The notes below the pieces were generated by a model that worked only from the letters and a program-made list of their open reading frames with translations, was not told where the DNA came from and ran no database searches. From the NCBI GenBank assembly GCA_030536555.1, contig JAUNPU010000002.1:62001-126000 (forward strand): a stretch of 64,000 nt of DNA, read 5' to 3'. The stretch comes from Eubacteriales bacterium (GTDB lineage: Bacteria; Bacillota; Clostridia; Lachnospirales; Lachnospiraceae). Positions 60,266 to 64,000 of the stretch are shown piece by piece (positions within the stretch are counted from its first letter, which is position 1; every line of letters begins with the position of its first letter). Both the position numbers and the translations under genes were made by a program.

Positions 60266-60378
60266 AAAAATCCTTATTTTACGTGCTTACTATTAATATA
60301 TCTGTTATAATAATAAGTGTGACGGATTTATAAGAAAAACGGATTTTTGTTTATAAGAAAATACGTCAAATAAAGTGC

Positions 60379-60407
60379 TTGCAAAGTAAAAACAAATCAT
60401 GTATAAT
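60379..60407 (+). promoter_or_regulatory. Promoter of carAB
   Basis: TTGCAA (60379-60384) and TATAAT (60402-60407) with a 17-base spacer. The transcript would have a leader of about 95 bases; no riboswitch or PyrR-like terminator is visible in it. Confidence 0.8.
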
Positions 60408-60510
60408 CTTATCAATTTGGGCTTAGATAAGAAAAAGCTCAAAAAAAGACTTTATTTGTCGCAATATGTAACACGAAAATATACGATTCAGAAAGGATGG
60501 ACCCCCACAT

Positions 60511-61602
60511 ATGAAAGCATTTCTCATACTGGAAGATGGCACCGTATTTGAAGGAAACAGCATCGGTTCCACCAAAGAAGTTATCAGTGAAATTGTATTC
60601 AACACCTCTATGATCGGCTATATGGAAGTTCTCACCGATCCGTCTTACGCAGGACATGCCGTAGCGATGACGTATCCGCTTATCGGCAACTATGGCGTTT
60701 GTTATGAAGATATGGAATCCGACAAGATCTGGCCGGATGCATTGATCGTTCGAGAATTATCACGTATTCCAAGTAATTTCCGCAGTGAGGACACCATTCA
60801 GCATTTTTTAGAAAAATATGAGATTCCGGGTATCAGCGGCATTGATACCAGAGCACTGACCAGAATGATCCGTGAGAACGGTACCATGAAGGGCATGATC
60901 ACCACCACCGTTTATGAGGACCTGGCAGAGCCGGTTGCAAGAATCAAGGCTCACAGCGTATCCGGTCTTGTAAAGGAAGCTTCCTGCAAGGAGAGCTATG
61001 TGATGAAGCAGGCAGAAGATTTTGCTGAGCCTGTGAAGAAGGTTGCACTGCTGGATCTGGGTATGACCCGCAGCACCGCGGCAGCACTGTGTGCACGCGG
61101 ATGTGAGGTTACCGTATATCCCTGTGATACCAGAGCAGAGACCATATTAAGCAGCAATCCGGACGGCATCCTTCTGTCCAACGGACCGTCTGATCCGAAG
61201 GAGAACACGGAGATCATCGCTGAGGTTCGCAGACTCTATGAGTCCGAGGTGCCGATGTTTGCCATCGGTATGGGACATCTGATCCTGGCACTGGCAGCAG
61301 GGGCTGACACCTGCAAGCTGACCTACGGTCACCACGGCGCCAACTATCCGGTGAAGGATCTGGAGAGCGGACAGGCTGTGATCTGTACTCAGAACCATGA
61401 CTATGCAGTGGTTCCGGAGAGCATGGATGCAGCGAAGATGGCTGCGGCATATGTCAATGTCAATGACGGCACCAACGAGGGCGTAAGCTACGCTGGCAAG
61501 AATATTTTATCCGTGCAGTTCTGCCCGGATGGAAGTCAGAAGATGCAGTATACAGGAAACCTGTACGACAGATTCCTGAACATGATGGGAGGTAACAAAT
61601 AA
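60511..61602 (+). CDS. carA: Carbamoyl-phosphate synthase small subunit, glutaminase site lost
   Basis: A 363-residue protein of normal CarA length with the N-terminal CPSase domain ([43 protein letters not shown]) and a class I GATase domain. In active CarA the nucleophile lies in GICLGHQ; here the equivalent AIGMGHL has Gly253 in place of Cys and Leu257 in place of Gln. The other catalytic residues, His and Glu of QFHPE, read Cys338 and Asp340 (QFCPDG). The protein therefore cannot use the standard triad. GAAAGGATGG precedes ATG 60511. It overlaps carB by one base (TAATG). Confidence 0.93.
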   Translation: MKAFLILEDGTVFEGNSIGSTKEVISEIVFNTSMIGYMEVLTDPSYAGHAVAMTYPLIGNYGVCYEDMESDKIWPDALIVRELSRIPSNFRSEDTIQHFLEKYEIPGISGIDTRALTRMIRENGTMKGMITTTVYEDLAEPVARIKAHSVSGLVKEASCKESYVMKQAEDFAEPVKKVALLDLGMTRSTAAALCARGCEVTVYPCDTRAETILSSNPDGILLSNGPSDPKENTEIIAEVRRLYESEVPMFAIGMGHLILALAAGADTCKLTYGHHGANYPVKDLESGQAVICTQNHDYAVVPESMDAAKMAAAYVNVNDGTNEGVSYAGKNILSVQFCPDGSQKMQYTGNLYDRFLNMMGGNK

Positions 61603-64000
61603 TGCCAAAGATTGCTGATATTAAGAAGGTACTGGTACTTGGTTCTGGTCCGATCATCATCGGCCAGGCAGCGGAATTTGACTATGCAGGCACCCAGGCA
61701 TGCCGCTCCCTGAAGGAAGAGGGCATCGAGGTTGTGCTGCTGAACTCCAACCCGGCAACCATCATGACCGATAAGGACATTGCAGACCGGGTATACATCG
61801 AGCCGCTGACCGTGGAAGTGGTTGAGCAGCTGATCAGGAAAGAAAAGCCGGACAGCGTGCTGCCGACCCTGGGCGGTCAGGCAGGACTGAACCTGGCTAT
61901 GGAGCTGGAGGAGTCCGGCTTCTTAAAAGAAAACAACGTGCGTCTCATCGGTACCACTCCTCTGACTATCAAGAAGGCTGAGGACCGTGAGATGTTCAAG
62001 GAGACCATGGAGAAGATCGGTGAGCCGGTTGCTCCGTCTGACATCGTTGAGAATGTGGAAGACGGTCTTCGCATTGCAGCCGAGATCGGCTATCCGATTG
62101 TGCTGCGCCCGGCATACACCATGGGCGGCAGCGGCGGCGGTATTGCCGAGAATGAGGAGCAGTGCCGCGAGATTCTGGAGAACGGTCTGCGCCTGTCCCG
62201 TGTAGGACAGGTTCTGGTTGAGCGCTGCATTTCCGGCTGGAAGGAGATCGAGTTCGAGGTAATGCGCGATGGCGCAGGCAATGTAATCACCGTCTGCAGC
62301 ATGGAGAATGTGGACCCGGTTGGCGTTCACACCGGTGACAGTATCGTAGTGGCTCCTGCTCAGACCTTAAGCAGCAAGGAAGCACAGATGCTGCGCACCT
62401 CCGCACTGAACATCATTACCGAGCTAGGCATCACCGGCGGCTGCAATGTACAGTATGCACTGCATCCCACCAGCTTTGAATACTGCGTCATCGAGGTAAA
62501 CCCGCGTGTGAGCCGTTCTTCCGCACTGGCTTCCAAGGCGACCGGATTCCCGATTGCAAAGGTTGCATCCAAGATTGCTCTGGGCTACAACTTAGACGAG
62601 ATTAAGAATGCTGTAACTAAGAAGACCTATGCGAGCTTCGAGCCGACCATCGACTACTGTGTACTGAAGATGCCGCGCCTGCCGTTTGATAAGTTCATCA
62701 GCGCAAAGCGTACTCTGGGTACCCAGATGAAGGCGACCGGTGAGGTTATGAGCATCTGTACCAACTTTGAGAGCGCTCTGATGAAGGCAATCCGTTCCTT
62801 AGAGCAGCATGTAGACTGCCTGATGTCCTACGATTTCAGCCATCTGACCGATGAGGAGCTGATGGTTCAGCTGACCAAGGTGGATGACAGACGAATCTGG
62901 GTGATCGCAGAAGCACTGCGCAGAGGCGTCTCCTACGATACCATTTTCGATATCACCAAGATCGACCGCTGGTTCATCGACAAGCTGGCTATCGTGGTGG
63001 AGATGGAGAATGCCTTAAAGCAGGGACCGCTGACCGCTGAACTGCTGACCGCAGCCAAGAAGATGGAGTTCCCGGACAATGTGATCTCCCGTCTGACCGG
63101 CGTGTCTCAGGATGACATCAAGGCGATGAGAAAGGAACTTGGCCTTCACGCAGCTTACAAGATCGTGGATACCTGTGCGGCAGAGTTCTCCGCTGAGACT
63201 CCGTACTACTACTCCTGCTATGACGGCGTCAATGAGGTGGAGGAGACCCGCGACCGCAAGAAGATTCTGGTTCTGGGTTCCGGCCCGATCCGTATCGGTC
63301 AGGGTATCGAGTTCGACTTCTGCTCCGTGCACAGCACCTGGGCATTTGAGAAGGAAGGCTACGAGACCATTATCATCAACAACAACCCGGAGACCGTAAG
63401 TACGGACTTCGATATTGCAGATAAGCTGTACTTTGAGCCGCTGACTCCGGAAGATGTGGAGAGCATCGTGGACATCGAGAAGCCGGATGGCGCTGTGGTT
63501 CAGTTCGGCGGACAGACAGCAATCAAGCTGACCGAGGCACTGACGAAGATGGGTGTGCCGATCCTTGGCACCGCAGCAGAGGATGTGGATGCGGCAGAGG
63601 ACAGAGAGCTGTTCGACGAGATTCTGGAACAGTGCCAGATTCCGAGACCGGCTGGACACACCGTATTTACCGTAGAGGAAGCGAAGAAGGCTGCCAACGA
63701 GCTGGGCTATCCGGTACTGGTAAGACCGTCCTACGTGCTGGGCGGACAGGGCATGCAGATCTGTATCAATGACCACGATATCGAGGAGTTCATCGGTATC
63801 ATCAATCAGATCGCACAGGATCATCCGATTCTGGTAGATAAGTACATTGTGGGTAAGGAGATCGAGGTGGATGCCGTATGTGACGGCGAGGACATCCTGA
63901 TTCCGGGTATCATGGAGCATATTGAGCGTACCGGCGTACATTCCGGCGACAGTATTTCCGTATATCCGGCACCGAGCATCACCCCGGCGATTGAGGCGAA
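61602..64000 (+). CDS. carB: Carbamoyl-phosphate synthase large subunit, 5' three-quarters
   Basis: The frame opens at ATG 61602 and runs off the right edge after about 800 of an expected 1,070 codons. The N-terminal half ([34 protein letters not shown], then [21 protein letters not shown]) is the carboxyphosphate-forming ATP-grasp domain. An oligomerisation segment follows, and the second ATP-grasp half starts at [21 protein letters not shown] near residue 555. These parts look intact, so carboxyphosphate and carbamate phosphorylation are expected. Coupled to carA by overlap. Confidence 0.95.
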   Translation, partial: MPKIADIKKVLVLGSGPIIIGQAAEFDYAGTQACRSLKEEGIEVVLLNSNPATIMTDKDIADRVYIEPLTVEVVEQLIRKEKPDSVLPTLGGQAGLNLAMELEESGFLKENNVRLIGTTPLTIKKAEDREMFKETMEKIGEPVAPSDIVENVEDGLRIAAEIGYPIVLRPAYTMGGSGGGIAENEEQCREILENGLRLSRVGQVLVERCISGWKEIEFEVMRDGAGNVITVCSMENVDPVGVHTGDSIVVAPAQTLSSKEAQMLRTSALNIITELGITGGCNVQYALHPTSFEYCVIEVNPRVSRSSALASKATGFPIAKVASKIALGYNLDEIKNAVTKKTYASFEPTIDYCVLKMPRLPFDKFISAKRTLGTQMKATGEVMSICTNFESALMKAIRSLEQHVDCLMSYDFSHLTDEELMVQLTKVDDRRIWVIAEALRRGVSYDTIFDITKIDRWFIDKLAIVVEMENALKQGPLTAELLTAAKKMEFPDNVISRLTGVSQDDIKAMRKELGLHAAYKIVDTCAAEFSAETPYYYSCYDGVNEVEETRDRKKILVLGSGPIRIGQGIEFDFCSVHSTWAFEKEGYETIIINNNPETVSTDFDIADKLYFEPLTPEDVESIVDIEKPDGAVVQFGGQTAIKLTEALTKMGVPILGTAAEDVDAAEDRELFDEILEQCQIPRPAGHTVFTVEEAKKAANELGYPVLVRPSYVLGGQGMQICINDHDIEEFIGIINQIAQDHPILVDKYIVGKEIEVDAVCDGEDILIPGIMEHIERTGVHSGDSISVYPAPSITPAIEA

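Noticed and set aside
1..64000. tRNA genes, rRNA genes, CRISPR arrays and insertion sequences
   Set aside because: I looked for T-arm GTTCGA motifs, regularly spaced direct repeats and transposase motifs, and found none that hold up.

Overview
The window reads as chromosomal DNA of a Gram-positive, strictly anaerobic, probably spore-forming gut Clostridium of the Lachnospiraceae type (inference). The reasons are a class III (oxygen-sensitive) ribonucleotide reductase, a SleC-like spore-cortex protein, a T-box leader on pheST, many lipoproteins and secreted proteins with Gram-positive signals, clean AAGGAGG-type ribosome binding sites, and a fairly GC-rich genome interrupted by AT-rich accessory patches. 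Almost everything is on the + strand; only the SleC-like gene (58973-60265) is on the - strand. I see no tRNA, rRNA, CRISPR array or insertion sequence.

Layout. 1-2.2 kb: the end of a PD-(D/E)XK nuclease-type protein, a macrodomain/PARG-type protein, and a HigBA-like toxin-antitoxin pair with a 20-bp palindromic operator inside its promoter. 2.2-6.3 kb: T-box leader, pheS, pheT. 6.3-9.8 kb: an HD hydrolase, a CmpB-family membrane protein, a WG-repeat lipoprotein and a small membrane protein. 9.74-10.66 kb: a promoter-structured RNA-terminator unit followed by a PBECR4 nuclease-like gene. 10.8-13.3 kb: secreted GH25 lysozyme and phospholipase D-like protein. 13.3-15.4 kb: an AT-rich polymorphic-toxin remnant island (HYD1 ADP-ribosyltransferase-like module, candidate immunity gene, gene debris). 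15.5-20.8 kb: eno, secG, rnr, smpB, a methyltransferase. 21-25.3 kb: secreted proteins and lipoproteins of unknown role. 25.4-26.9 kb: an MqsR-like toxin paired with a zinc finger-HTH-Panacea antitoxin.

27-36.8 kb is a murein-peptide salvage locus: dipeptide epimerase, complete OppABCDF importer, cytosolic NlpC/P60 endopeptidase, and two signal-less class A beta-lactamase-like serine hydrolases at its ends. The set parallels the B. subtilis ykf genes: peptides imported by Opp would be cut by the cytosolic hydrolases, and the L-Ala-D-Glu released would be epimerised for catabolism. 37-45.4 kb is a surface-structure locus: SipW-type signal peptidase, two camelysin/TasA-type substrates and a 2085-residue protein with prealbumin-like (SpaA) repeats but no visible wall anchor. 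45.4-47.7 kb: old-yellow-enzyme reductase, PNPOx-like lipoprotein and MarR regulator, with an inverted repeat at the promoter. 47.8-55.5 kb: DUF6062 protein, HAD phosphatase, metallophosphoesterase, PAP2 phosphatase, scpA, scpB, dut, a TPR protein and hflX. 55.7-58.1 kb: nrdD fused to a thioredoxin-like domain. 60.5-64 kb: carA and the 5' three-quarters of carB, which runs off the end.

The observations most worth following are: (i) the carA product has lost all three glutaminase catalytic residues, so the enzyme should be ammonia-dependent unless another glutaminase serves it; (ii) the repeat-bearing RNA plus terminator directly upstream of a nuclease-fold gene has the architecture of a type III toxin-antitoxin system; (iii) the MqsR/Panacea pair; (iv) the salvage locus with two intracellular beta-lactamase-fold enzymes; (v) a hairpin-bearing leader element present in two copies 16 kb apart. 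Assignments come from reading protein sequence and motifs only; no database search was run.
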